A stretch of DNA of 64,000 nucleotides, from contig JAUQPH010000002.1 of the NCBI GenBank assembly GCA_030550455.1, forward strand, positions 226,950-290,949, written 5' to 3'. Positions 17,195 through 24,888 of this stretch are shown piece by piece. Numbering within the stretch: the stretch's first letter is position 1; every line of letters starts with the position of its first letter. The notes under the pieces are model-generated. The model had not been told where the DNA came from. It was given only the letters and a program-made list of their open reading frames with translations, and did no database searches. The position numbers and the translations under genes are program-made. The stretch is from Thermoproteota archaeon. GTDB lineage: Archaea; Thermoproteota; Thermoprotei_A; Sulfolobales; NBVN01.

Positions 17195-17485
17195 ACGAAA
17201 TTCTGCCCCAAGTGTGGAACAGTGATGGTGCCTCAGAAAAAAGATGACAACTACGTATTCAAATGCCCGAGTTGCGGTTATGAAGAGGTATCTAAAAGAG
17301 GAGAAAAGTATAGGCTATCTGGTAAAGCAGGTTCGGAGTCTAAAGTGAAAACTACATCTATAGTAAGTGAAGGAGGAGGACTGATGAGAAGTCAAGAAGA
17401 GATTGAGCAAGAGAAAGAGGAGTTCTACGAAATTCTCTTGGATCTCCTTAGCGAAGAGGAAGGAGGCGGCGAGGAAACTAGCTAG
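17195..17485 (+). CDS. TFS/RpoM-like N-terminal zinc-ribbon protein
   Basis: Related to archaeal transcript-cleavage factor TFS by its N-terminal ribbon. From the ACG at 17195 the frame reads (M)KFCPKCGT, then FKCPSCGYEE, so both CxxC pairs are intact. From the first canonical start, GTG 17222, the first pair would be lost, which makes that start unlikely. In place of the second TFS zinc ribbon with its catalytic Asp-Glu, the C-terminal 60 residues form a charged helix (SQEEIEQEKEEFYEILLDLLSEEE). The protein therefore lacks the cleavage hairpin, and may be an RNA-polymerase-binding regulator or a distinct zinc protein. Its stop overlaps the aRF1 stop by 8 bp (convergent). Confidence 0.68.
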   Translation, partial: TKFCPKCGTVMVPQKKDDNYVFKCPSCGYEEVSKRGEKYRLSGKAGSESKVKTTSIVSEGGGLMRSQEEIEQEKEEFYEILLDLLSEEEGGGEETS

Positions 17486-18527
17486 TCAGTGGATACCTCA
17501 GTATAGCTACGACTCCACCAAAAGCTTTCTTGAGCCACTCGTACTCCATGAACTCCTCACTAACTACTACTATTCTAGTACCTCTCGACTCGGCTAGATT
17601 CTTCAGCTCTGTTAGCTTAGGATGATCCTCTACGATGACGAGAACCTCAACTGCACCTAGCTCAAGTCCCCTAACTATCTCTAGTTCGCCATAAGTAGCC
17701 AACCCGTCGTCTTTTGCTAAGTGGTACTTAAACTCCTCTAAGACCTCCTTAGTCTTATGGTACTTCGTTTCTTTAATGAACTCTTTAGCTTTTTCAACTA
17801 GCTCCCTGAGACCAGGCTCACCCTGAGAGCTTACATCTAGCGGGGTTCCCAGAACTACTTTCTGGAGGCGATAGTCAAGGTAGCCACCCTTAACGAAATC
17901 TAGCTTAGAGTATCCAGGACCTCCGACTATTATCCCCCTTAGTTTACCTGCTTCTAGTAGTGGTATGAGGTAGCTACTAGCTTTCTCACCAACTTTCTTA
18001 TAGAACTCCTCAACCATTTCCTCAATTATTCTATCATATCGCCTCTGAGACCATCCTCCTTTGCTGTGTTTTCCAGGTATGTAAGCCTCCAGCTCATCTA
18101 GAACAACTACAGCTCCACCCTTCAAGAGGCCTATAGTAGCTTCATCGCGCTCGATGACTATTAAACCGTATACATCGCTTTCTTCTACCATACTCTCCAG
18201 GAATTCCGTGTGGAAGTACTTGTCCGTTCGATAGAAAAACACGTTAATAGGTTCAGGGGGTGAGAACACTAGTACTAATGTCTCACCTGTATCATCATGT
18301 TCTCCAGCAAACACCACGAGACCGTTTCTCGGAATTTTCGGTATTTTTAAGAGCCTATCTATAGCTGACTCGAGAGCAAACTGAACTTTAGACCTAGTCC
18401 TTTTTAACTTTATGTTCTCAGTAATCGAAAGCTCTTGTCTTAGCATGTTCACGACTTCGCCTATTGGTCTACCTGGAGGTACATAAAGAGACAGAAGAGT
18501 TGTTGCGTGAGCACTCCACTTCTTCAA
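17478..18527 (-). CDS. prf1: Peptide chain release factor aRF1, with GGW in place of GGQ
   Basis: Archaeal eRF1-family protein. Domain 1 carries the decoding motif as NIKL (TENIKLKRTRSKV near residue 37) and FYRTDKYFHTEFLE near residue 132. Domain 2 has the peptidyl-transferase-centre loop PGKHSKGGWSQRRYDRIIE near residue 170, where the invariant glutamine of GGQ is tryptophan (codon TGG, + strand 18051-18053). Domain 3 contains KYHLAKDDGLATYGELEIVRGLELGAVEVLVI. TTG at 18527 is the only canonical start, giving 349 residues. The frame continues upstream with SENLEISKEELKPLIKELKKW, which looks like the family N-terminus, but holds no ATG, GTG or TTG before a stop. It may be catalytically altered, or a paralogue. 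Confidence 0.85.
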   Translation of the reverse strand: MKKWSAHATTLLSLYVPPGRPIGEVVNMLRQELSITENIKLKRTRSKVQFALESAIDRLLKIPKIPRNGLVVFAGEHDDTGETLVLVFSPPEPINVFFYRTDKYFHTEFLESMVEESDVYGLIVIERDEATIGLLKGGAVVVLDELEAYIPGKHSKGGWSQRRYDRIIEEMVEEFYKKVGEKASSYLIPLLEAGKLRGIIVGGPGYSKLDFVKGGYLDYRLQKVVLGTPLDVSSQGEPGLRELVEKAKEFIKETKYHKTKEVLEEFKYHLAKDDGLATYGELEIVRGLELGAVEVLVIVEDHPKLTELKNLAESRGTRIVVVSEEFMEYEWLKKAFGGVVAILRYPLTS

Positions 18528-18633
18528 CTCCTTGATGAGGGGCTTGAGCTCTTCCTTGCTAATCTCAAGGTTTTCAGAGCTAAATGCTCGACACCCAACA
18601 ACTAGTTAAGAAGGCTCTTTTAAGTCCATGGCT

Positions 18634-18981
18634 CTACTGGCTAGCAGGCCTGATGGTAACGATACTGTTATCAGCTATTCCCTGAGATTTTAAATCGGCA
18701 GAGCCCCACACTTCTCCTCGTGGAACCTCCTCACTAACAACTACCTTCAGCTTCACCCTCCTTCCATGAACTGAGATCTCAGCGTAATCACCTATAGAAA
18801 GCTCTTTAGCAAGCTCTGGGTTTACATATAGACTACCTGTCTTCACTACAGGGTTGTACTTAAGCTTTACTCTTATCTCTTGCGGAGTGCTCTTTTGCTT
18901 TTTAAGGGCCTCTGCGGGAGGTATTATCGAGAGGAGGACTTTTATATCCCTCTTCTTTCCTAGCTCACCTTCTGATGACAC
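18634..18981 (-). CDS. Conserved-looking hypothetical protein, 115 residues
   Basis: Not recognised. Starts at GTG 18981; an A-box-like TTATAAAAG lies about 25-30 bp upstream on the minus strand, near 19005, consistent with a leaderless transcript. After a charged N-terminus the protein is beta-rich (EIRVKLKYNPVVKTGSLYVNPELAKELSIGDYAEISVHGRRVKLKVVV). The GDYAEISVHGRRV pattern is reminiscent of double-psi or AbrB-like barrels, but I would not name a family. No cysteines or membrane segments. It is on the same strand as aRF1, 107 bp upstream of it, so the two might be co-transcribed. Confidence 0.6.
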   Translation of the reverse strand: MSSEGELGKKRDIKVLLSIIPPAEALKKQKSTPQEIRVKLKYNPVVKTGSLYVNPELAKELSIGDYAEISVHGRRVKLKVVVSEEVPRGEVWGSADLKSQGIADNSIVTIRPASQ

Positions 18982-19401
18982 TTAGGTAGCTCACCGAGTA
19001 TCTTTTATAACTTTAGTTTAATAAGTAATCCGCAACACTTCAGTGGGTTATTTAGGTCGATGGTTCGATAATAGCTTTCATCACAGTTCATCTATAAGGG
19101 CTGTTTCCTTCTTGATTTTCCTAGGATTTGTTTTATAAGCCTTGTTTTTGCTTATTTTTATTAGGGTTAGCGAGTCTGAGAAGATATTGAGACTAAAGGA
19201 TGTTTGTAGAAGGCTTGGTATTAGTTACACTACTCTTCACTCTTCATAGGTGGATCAAAGCGGGTTACATTAAGGCTGTTAGGGCTGTTGGTAGTAAGTA
19301 TGGGGAAACTCCTTACAGCAGGGTCCCAGTACCTTAAGGAGTGACCTAGTAAACAGAGGGGATCATTATCGGACAAGAGTTATTGTTGCTACAGTAGTCA
19401 G
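18982..19401. other. Intergenic region with an IS607-type relic
   Basis: The left 40 bp hold the promoter of the gene ending at 18634. Positions about 19160-19336 contain a broken MerR-type recombinase fragment, annotated separately. No other gene is supported. Confidence 0.5.
19160..19336 (+). pseudogene. Fragment of an IS607-type serine recombinase (TnpA) N-terminal HTH
   Basis: The frame reads RVSESEKILRLKDVCRRLGISYTTLH, then hits a stop, and the next frame continues HRWIKAGYIKAVRAVGSKYG. Joined, this is the MerR-like helix-turn-helix that opens IS607 TnpA proteins. The break is explained by a 7-bp tandem duplication (TCTTCACTCTTCAT near 19236-19249): removing one unit restores the frame. 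After a few more codons the similarity is lost and no catalytic serine recombinase domain follows. It is a dead remnant of a second kind of transposon; IS607 elements commonly carry tnpB as well. Confidence 0.7.
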
Positions 19402-19476
19402 TGCCGCGGCCGGGATTTGAACCCGGGTCACGGGCTCGAAAGGCCCGCATACTTGGCCGGGCTATACTACCGCGGC
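19402..19476 (-). tRNA. tRNA-Glu (anticodon UUC)
   Basis: The minus strand folds into a complete cloverleaf. Acceptor stem GCCGCGG pairs with CCGCGGC, with discriminator A at 19402. The anticodon arm is CGGGC CTTTCGA GCCCG, giving anticodon UUC. The T arm is CCGGG TTCAAAT CCCGG. The D arm is closed by GTAT pairs. No intron is present and the CCA is not encoded. An A-box lies upstream near 19501-19511 on the minus strand. It reads GAA/GAG glutamate codons. Confidence 0.97.
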
Positions 19477-19500
19477 ACCAGATAAAGTTTGATGATGCTG

Positions 19501-19511
19501 GCTTATAAAGG
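19501..19511 (-). promoter_or_regulatory. A-box of the tRNA-Glu gene
   Basis: On the minus strand CTTTATAAGC is centred about 30 bp before the tRNA 5' end. It overlaps the start of the longest moeA frame, which is one reason to place the moeA start further downstream. Confidence 0.6.
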
Positions 19512-19581
19512 TTGGTCTCCAAAACAACGCGTAAAAAGAAGGGTTACTAGCGTTATTGGGTGTAGAGAAGTGAGTAAGACG

Positions 19582-20835
19582 ATGAAGTTTGCGAGTGTTA
19601 GTGAAGTCCTTGAAAAACTCGTTAACGAGGTCTCAATAGACATAGAGGGAGAAGTCGTCGACATTCAGGACGCTGTTGGAAGATACGTCTATAGAGACTA
19701 CATCTCAAGAGTCGACCTGCCCCCGTTCGATAGGTCCGCTGTAGACGGTGTTGCTGCGAGATTCACCGATGTTGCTGGAGCCTCAGAGACTTCGCCCGTG
19801 TTACTTAAGCTTGTCGGTAGAGTAGACGTAGACAGTAGCGACGTTACGTCGCTTAGTCAATTCGAAGCAGTACTAGTATCTACCGGTGCTCCAATACCTA
19901 GTGGAGCCGATGTTGTGATTCCCATCGAATACTGCCTTATAAGGGATAACCTAGTCTATTTGTATAGAACGTATCCGAGATACTCGAACATATCGTTTCG
20001 TGGAGAGGACCTTAGAGTAGGAGACACGATTGTTCGCAAAGGCACCAAGCTAAAGCCGTGGCATGTGGCAGCTTTAGCCGCATCAGGCTACGATAGTGTC
20101 GAGGTTTTTAGAAAGCCGAGGATCGCTGTACTGAACACTGGTGATGAAATACTGAAAGGATTAGTTCCTAACACGACTTATTACTTGATTACAGCATATA
20201 TAAAAGAGATAGGTGGGGAAGTATCTTATACTAAAGTGGTTCCCGACGACATCGAGGAGATTTCGGAAGCCTTAAGAAGAGCTCTACAGGTTTCTGATAT
20301 AGCAATCATAACCGGAGGGAGCTCGGTCGGGTCACGAGATCTAGCTCCAGACGCTGTTCTAAAGCTTGAGTCATCTAAAGAAATCTTTCGTGGAGTTAGA
20401 ATCAGGCCCGGGAGAACAGCTAGTGCTTATCTCGTAAACGGTAAGCCGGTGCTCCTAATATCTGGTCTCCCAGTAGCGGCATATATAAGCTTAGAGCTAT
20501 TTCTAACCCCCATACTTAATAAAGCCTTCGGTAGTGTCTCAGAGGTTAAACCGACAATTAGTGGGAAGTTGGTGCGGAGATTATCTAACGAGGTGGGGTT
20601 TAAGTCCTTCTATAGAGTTATTGCATGCCGAGACCGCGGTGAAGTCGTAATAATACCGCTCAGACTGACAGGTTCAGGTATACTCTCAACACTGATAAAG
20701 GCCAACGCTATCCTTGAAGTACCTGAGGACCTCGAGGGATACGACGAAGGCAGTGAAGTTGAGGTTACCTTAATTGGTCCACTAGAGGAGTGTTCTAACA
20801 CCTCAAATTCAGAGACTAGGAAATCTAAGGAATAA
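19582..20835 (+). CDS. moeA: Molybdopterin molybdenumtransferase MoeA
   Basis: Inserts molybdate or tungstate into adenylylated molybdopterin. I start it at ATG 19582 (MKFASVSEVLEKL), giving 417 residues; GTG 19570 is also possible, while the longest frame from 19489 overlaps the tRNA promoter. MoeA motifs: DLPPFDRSAVDGVAAR near residue 48, STGAPIPSGADVVIPIEYC near residue 110, the RIAVLNTGDEIL loop near residue 186, and the nucleotide site ITGGSSVGSRDLAPD near residue 250, followed by RPGRTASAYLVNGKPVLLISGLPVAA. A C-terminal domain IV is present. Hyperthermophiles use it mainly for tungsto-enzymes. The MoaD-like gene lies 6 kb upstream but not in the same operon. Confidence 0.94.
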   Translation: MKFASVSEVLEKLVNEVSIDIEGEVVDIQDAVGRYVYRDYISRVDLPPFDRSAVDGVAARFTDVAGASETSPVLLKLVGRVDVDSSDVTSLSQFEAVLVSTGAPIPSGADVVIPIEYCLIRDNLVYLYRTYPRYSNISFRGEDLRVGDTIVRKGTKLKPWHVAALAASGYDSVEVFRKPRIAVLNTGDEILKGLVPNTTYYLITAYIKEIGGEVSYTKVVPDDIEEISEALRRALQVSDIAIITGGSSVGSRDLAPDAVLKLESSKEIFRGVRIRPGRTASAYLVNGKPVLLISGLPVAAYISLELFLTPILNKAFGSVSEVKPTISGKLVRRLSNEVGFKSFYRVIACRDRGEVVIIPLRLTGSGILSTLIKANAILEVPEDLEGYDEGSEVEVTLIGPLEECSNTSNSETRKSKE

Positions 20836-20918
20836 GCATCTCGATATATTACTCTTAGTACTCTAATTCCTGTTCCTGAACATATTACCTATCAGAACCA
20901 ACAGTAAATGGGGAAATT

Positions 20919-21389
20919 ATGAGGCGTGACGACTTAGTTGAAGTACTACTGAGAGAGGAGCTTAAGATAGTCAACAAACACCTTCCCCATTACAGGAAGT
21001 CTCTAAAGGAGTTACTAAAAGAGGAATTTCCTAGTGTGATTTGTAGAGATGGAACGCAACACTTTTTCAGGAGAAGTGAACTAGAGAGGGTTTCGACACT
21101 TATTGATAAAGAAAACTGGGACCACGTCTTTCTCCCGGTCGTTATAACCATAATTCCAGAATCGAGAGGTATCGTTGGCGTGATAGAGGATAAATACGCT
21201 ATAGAACTAGTAAGTAGAATTCTAGGTATTGAGCACCGAAGTGAGAAACTATTTATTTATGAACCTCAACTATTTGAGCTAAGGAGAAATTATTCCACCA
21301 TATTTCAACTCGCCTTATCCTACACACCTGACCTCAGTTTCGACCTTGAGAAACCATCAAACACCTACACCAACACAAAACCCTTATAA
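20919..21389 (+). CDS. UPF0216 (DUF61) family protein
   Basis: Archaea-specific family of unknown function. The body matches the family: NKHLPHYRKSLKELLKEE near residue 18, DGTQHFFRRSELE near residue 44, and DHVFLPVVITIIPESRGIVGVIEDKYAIELVSRIL near residue 68. The last 20 or so residues (DLEKPSNTYTNTKPL) are low-complexity and unlike the family. The DNA there (CACCTACACCAACACAAAACCC) is reminiscent of the IS-end debris elsewhere in the window, so the C-terminus may have been rewritten. Downstream of moeA by 83 bp on the same strand. ATG start. Confidence 0.8.
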   Translation: MRRDDLVEVLLREELKIVNKHLPHYRKSLKELLKEEFPSVICRDGTQHFFRRSELERVSTLIDKENWDHVFLPVVITIIPESRGIVGVIEDKYAIELVSRILGIEHRSEKLFIYEPQLFELRRNYSTIFQLALSYTPDLSFDLEKPSNTYTNTKPL

Positions 21390-21544
21390 ACCTAACGTAT
21401 CAAAACAATTATCAACCCTCTAAGTCCTAAGTGTTGGTATATCTTTGCTAACGGCTCTGCGAAATCGCTCGATCTGGCGTCATCAGCGTACGGAAAAGTG
21501 AAATCTATATTTACCTACCTCATTTCTAAGTGATTGGTGTCAGC

Positions 21545-21850
21545 TTGAGCGACATCGTAGCGAGTATCGAAGCCGAAGCTGAGAAATTACTTGAAAGTGC
21601 TAAGAAGAGAGCTCATGCTATAGTTACTGAGGCTAAAGCCGAAGCCGAGAGGATTCTTGCCGACGAAAGCTATAAGAAAGAGCTCGAGGAATTGAGAGTG
21701 TCGTTAGAGAGATCGCTAGAAAAGGAAATCCGCGAGATAACAATGCGTGCCGAAGAAGAGGTAAGAAGATTAATGACGATACCTGAAGAATCTTTAGACA
21801 GACTAGCTAAGAAGATAGCCTCAATAGTAGCAGGGATTCGGATTGAGTAG
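21545..21850 (+). CDS. atpH: A-type ATP synthase subunit H (peripheral stalk)
   Basis: 101-residue all-helical protein starting at TTG 21545, behind GGTG at the proper distance; the GTG at 21530 is the alternative. It is a continuous Ala/Glu/Lys-rich coiled coil (SIEAEAEKLLESAKKRAHAIVTEAKAEAERILADE). It pairs with subunit E to form the peripheral stalk that holds the A3B3 head against rotation. Its stop overlaps the start of subunit I by 8 bp. Function is assigned from the coiled-coil pattern and its place ahead of subunit I. Confidence 0.78.
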   Translation: MSDIVASIEAEAEKLLESAKKRAHAIVTEAKAEAERILADESYKKELEELRVSLERSLEKEIREITMRAEEEVRRLMTIPEESLDRLAKKIASIVAGIRIE

Positions 21851-23780
21851 CATTAGGCAGGCTATCCTCAGCGACCCCGATGTAGCTGTAAAACTTACGA
21901 TGATAGTACCAAGAGACTATGTTGGTGAAGTTACTGAGCTGATGGTGAAGAGAGGAGTACTTGAACCCGTAGCTCTGGAACCAGGTAGTCCAGAGTTTAA
22001 AGAAATTGAAAGCTACTTTACTCTCTTAGATAAAGCAAAGGAAGTGTACCAGTATCTCGAGTCAAATCTCGCAGAAAAAACTGTAGTGCGCATAGAGGTA
22101 CCTCAGGATAGTCTCAGAGCAGTTTTAGAGTCACTAACCAATAACTTAGAAGAAGTATGTAAGAGAGTTAAGAACATCAACGAGCTAATTTCTCTACGTA
22201 ACACAGAGCTAGAGGAACTTGAGGCGGTAAAGAAAATAGCAGAAGTACTACTTAGCAAGTACCCCGATGGAAAGGTTTCATTGTTAAATTACTCTGGAAA
22301 GCTCATAGTCATTAAATCAGTAGTAGCTACAGAAGGATCTTATGAAGTACTTAGGGAGAAGTCTGTCGCCATACTTGGGGAGGTTCAACATGGGAAGAAA
22401 ATAGTAGCTTCTTTAGCGTTTGCCCCAGGAGTACTTGAGGACATAGTTAGGACCTCTGGATTAGATGTGAGGGTGCTGGACGTTAGAGAGCCTTCGGAAG
22501 AACGCTTAGATACCTTCGTCGCTAGACTAGAGGAGAAGATAGCTGAAATACGTAAGACTCTGGAGGAACTTGATAGCAAAAAGAGAGAAGTACTTAAATT
22601 TGTGACTAAGGATATAGCACTACTGAAGTCTCTAGTTGAAAGCGAGTATGAAAGGCTTAAAATTCTCCGGAGTGCTATTAGCTCTAAATACGTTGCTGTG
22701 GTATCAGGCTGGGTGCTTCGATCCAAGGTAAACGACCTTCTTAAGTCCTTAAGTTCCTACCCTATTTACGCTAGCATAGTTCCCGACGAGAATCCCCCAG
22801 TGGAGTTCAAGAATCTTGAGCCATTCAAGCCATTCGAGTTACTGACCGAGCTCTACGGTATGCCATCGCCGCATGAATGGGATCCCACCCCGCTGCTAAC
22901 TTATTCGTTTCTACTCTTCTTTTCCTTAATGATGTCTGACGCAGGTTATGGATTAGGAGTTATTCTAGCCACGAGGTATATACTGCCTAAGTTTGTTTCA
23001 GACCCAGAATCTCCAGGGTTCGTGAGATTAAAGAAAATCCTCTATATTGGGGGAGTTCTCAGCGTGGTTGCTGGAATAGCATCTAAGAGCTTCCTCGGTT
23101 CTCTAGTTGGTAGATTCATACCAATAGAAAAACCACTTATTAATACTTTCAACATAATGGAGCTAATAGGGCTTAGCCTAATCATAGGTTTCGCATTTAC
23201 CTTTGTATCCCATCTAATAGCTTTAGCTAAGAACATAAAGCTCCGTAAGAACTATGACTCAATATACGAAGTAGGCATACTGGTCTTAATGATCGGGGGA
23301 CTATTCGTTGTGACACGTGTATTTAATCTAGGTTGGACATACGTCGCTGATGAACTCTATACAGTAGCACAATCTCTGACTATTGTAGGCATAGCTATGG
23401 TTATCTTTGCCAAGATCAAAACAACTGGTAGCGTTGGAAGTTTTCTGTGGCTTTTCGATGTCGTGGGGATAGTGGGTGACGTGTTCTCCTACGTTAGGAT
23501 AGCCGGTATAGCTGGTGGCACGGCTTTCCTAGCAGAAGCGTTTAATAGTATACTTTCTGGAGTAGTTGGCAGTATAATAGAGTTCAACTACGTTATAGGC
23601 GTAGTTGCTGGAGTATTCTTAGTGTTGATTATACATACTTTGAATTTAGCGCTCTCAGCTGTGAGTCCGTTTGTCCATTCGTTAAGACTTTGCTTATTTG
23701 AGATATCGTCTAAGTTTTTTGAAGCCCAAGGAAGGAGAATCAAGCCAGTAAAGGTAGTTGTCGGGAAAGTAACCATATAG
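21843..23780 (+). CDS. atpI: A-type ATP synthase subunit I (membrane stator, a-subunit)
   Basis: Subunit that forms the proton or sodium half-channels and holds the peripheral stalks. The first 330 residues form a cytoplasmic domain with long helices (ELISLRNTELEELEAVKKIAEVL; LEEKIAEIRKTLEELDSKKREVL). The conserved YGMPSPHEWDPTPLLTYSFLLFFSLMMSDAGYGL junction near residue 340 introduces seven to eight transmembrane helices. The essential arginine region is present as VFSYVRIAGIAGGTAFLAEAF near residue 545, followed by VSPFVHSLRLCLFEISSKFFEAQGRRIKP. 645 residues, TTG start at 21843. After it the operon is interrupted by about 630 bp. Confidence 0.93.
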   Translation: MSSIRQAILSDPDVAVKLTMIVPRDYVGEVTELMVKRGVLEPVALEPGSPEFKEIESYFTLLDKAKEVYQYLESNLAEKTVVRIEVPQDSLRAVLESLTNNLEEVCKRVKNINELISLRNTELEELEAVKKIAEVLLSKYPDGKVSLLNYSGKLIVIKSVVATEGSYEVLREKSVAILGEVQHGKKIVASLAFAPGVLEDIVRTSGLDVRVLDVREPSEERLDTFVARLEEKIAEIRKTLEELDSKKREVLKFVTKDIALLKSLVESEYERLKILRSAISSKYVAVVSGWVLRSKVNDLLKSLSSYPIYASIVPDENPPVEFKNLEPFKPFELLTELYGMPSPHEWDPTPLLTYSFLLFFSLMMSDAGYGLGVILATRYILPKFVSDPESPGFVRLKKILYIGGVLSVVAGIASKSFLGSLVGRFIPIEKPLINTFNIMELIGLSLIIGFAFTFVSHLIALAKNIKLRKNYDSIYEVGILVLMIGGLFVVTRVFNLGWTYVADELYTVAQSLTIVGIAMVIFAKIKTTGSVGSFLWLFDVVGIVGDVFSYVRIAGIAGGTAFLAEAFNSILSGVVGSIIEFNYVIGVVAGVFLVLIIHTLNLALSAVSPFVHSLRLCLFEISSKFFEAQGRRIKPVKVVVGKVTI

Positions 23781-24408
23781 TCGCACAGAAACCTTAATAC
23801 ACTGTGACGTAAAGTACCTAACATAGACCTCGACTAAGAGTCGTCCCGCAGTCAATAACATAAGAAGAGTAGGCGGTATTCGCTAATAGTTCTGTTAAAA
23901 TAAAAATAGCTAAAAGACAACGGGTATCGGGCTGAAGCATTTAACCATCTCTCGATGGAGGCTGAAAGGCTGGATAAGAAAACGTGAAAACCAATGAGCA
24001 ACCACCCATCTCTTAACGGCTCTCTCTCCCTCAGCCCTACTTACGGGAGAGAGTTTCCTCAGGTTACCGTAGTTCACACCGCTCCCTACGGTGAGGCAGG
24101 TATCTTTCAAGTCCCCCTCGTCAAGCTCATCGAGCTCATTCCTACTCAAGATCGTCTTCTATATAGGGGTTTATGGGCTTCCAGAACGGAATAAGCGCAA
24201 ACTAACCGTGTAACCATCGTGAAGAAAACTGTCCCTCGTTGAAAGCAATAGCGCATCTATATAGGGACTTCATGGTTTATAAACGAAGATAGCCGATTGG
24301 TAAGAGAACGACTCTTTAAGTAAATAAAAAACATTAAGTCGATTTATACCTATCACCGTGGGGTAATGCTTATATAGTGATTCTATAGTTGATTTAGGAG
24401 ATTTAAAC
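23781..24408. other. 628-bp break inside the ATPase gene cluster, with a structured relic
   Basis: Between subunits I and K there is no intact gene. From about 23930 to 24190 the minus strand is GC-rich and hairpin-prone: GGAAACTCTCTCCC faces a GGGAGAGAGAGC segment, and ACCGTAGGGAGCGG and GTGAACTACGGT form another helix. It encodes a short basic peptide in one frame. It resembles the other IS-type 3' ends here, though I cannot align it with them firmly. A second promoter (A-box GCTTATATAG at 24368-24377) and an AGGAG site at 24396 precede subunit K, so the second half of the cluster is transcribed on its own. Confidence 0.5.
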
Positions 24409-24888
24409 ATGGAGGCAGGTGTAATAGCGTATCTAGCTCCTGCTTTAGCTGAAGCTTTAGCTGTCATAGGGACAACTCTTGGTATCAGGAGAGCCGCTTC
24501 TGTAGGTCTCTCCATAATATCCGAGGAGCCTGCCATGCGAGCACCTGTGCTACTCTTAACGTTCTTTCCAGCATCTCAAACTCTCATATATGGTTTTGTG
24601 TTCGTTTACTTTATGTACTCGCAGTATTTGCCGACAGCTTTAGCTAAATATGGAGGTATCATACCGATAACAACGGCACTAGCGTTTTTAGGAATATCAC
24701 TTTTTGTAGGGTTCGCACAGCTGTTTTCCGCGTGGATGCAGGGGATAGTGTGCGCAGATGCCATATCTCTCCTAGTGAAGACTAGAGGAGGCATCTTCTC
24801 GATGGGACTTATCTTAGCTGCCTACGAAGAGCTCTTCGGGATGTTGGGGTTAGTATACGGTTTTCTCATGGTTTCATTGGTGGTTTAA
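24409..24888 (+). CDS. atpK: A-type ATP synthase subunit K (membrane rotor ring), duplicated hairpin
   Basis: Proteolipid of the c-ring. At 159 residues it holds two fused hairpins (four transmembrane helices), about twice the single-hairpin form. Hairpin 2 carries the ion-binding acidic residue: the segment AAYEELFGMLGLVYGF near residue 144 has Glu where the family carboxylate is expected. At the matching place in hairpin 1 (FFPASQTLIYGFVF near residue 50) there is no acid, only Ser and Gln. Each subunit therefore contributes one ion site per four helices, as in V-type rings, which lowers the ion-to-ATP ratio. ATG at 24409, ending in TAATG with the next gene. Confidence 0.88.
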   Translation: MEAGVIAYLAPALAEALAVIGTTLGIRRAASVGLSIISEEPAMRAPVLLLTFFPASQTLIYGFVFVYFMYSQYLPTALAKYGGIIPITTALAFLGISLFVGFAQLFSAWMQGIVCADAISLLVKTRGGIFSMGLILAAYEELFGMLGLVYGFLMVSLVV

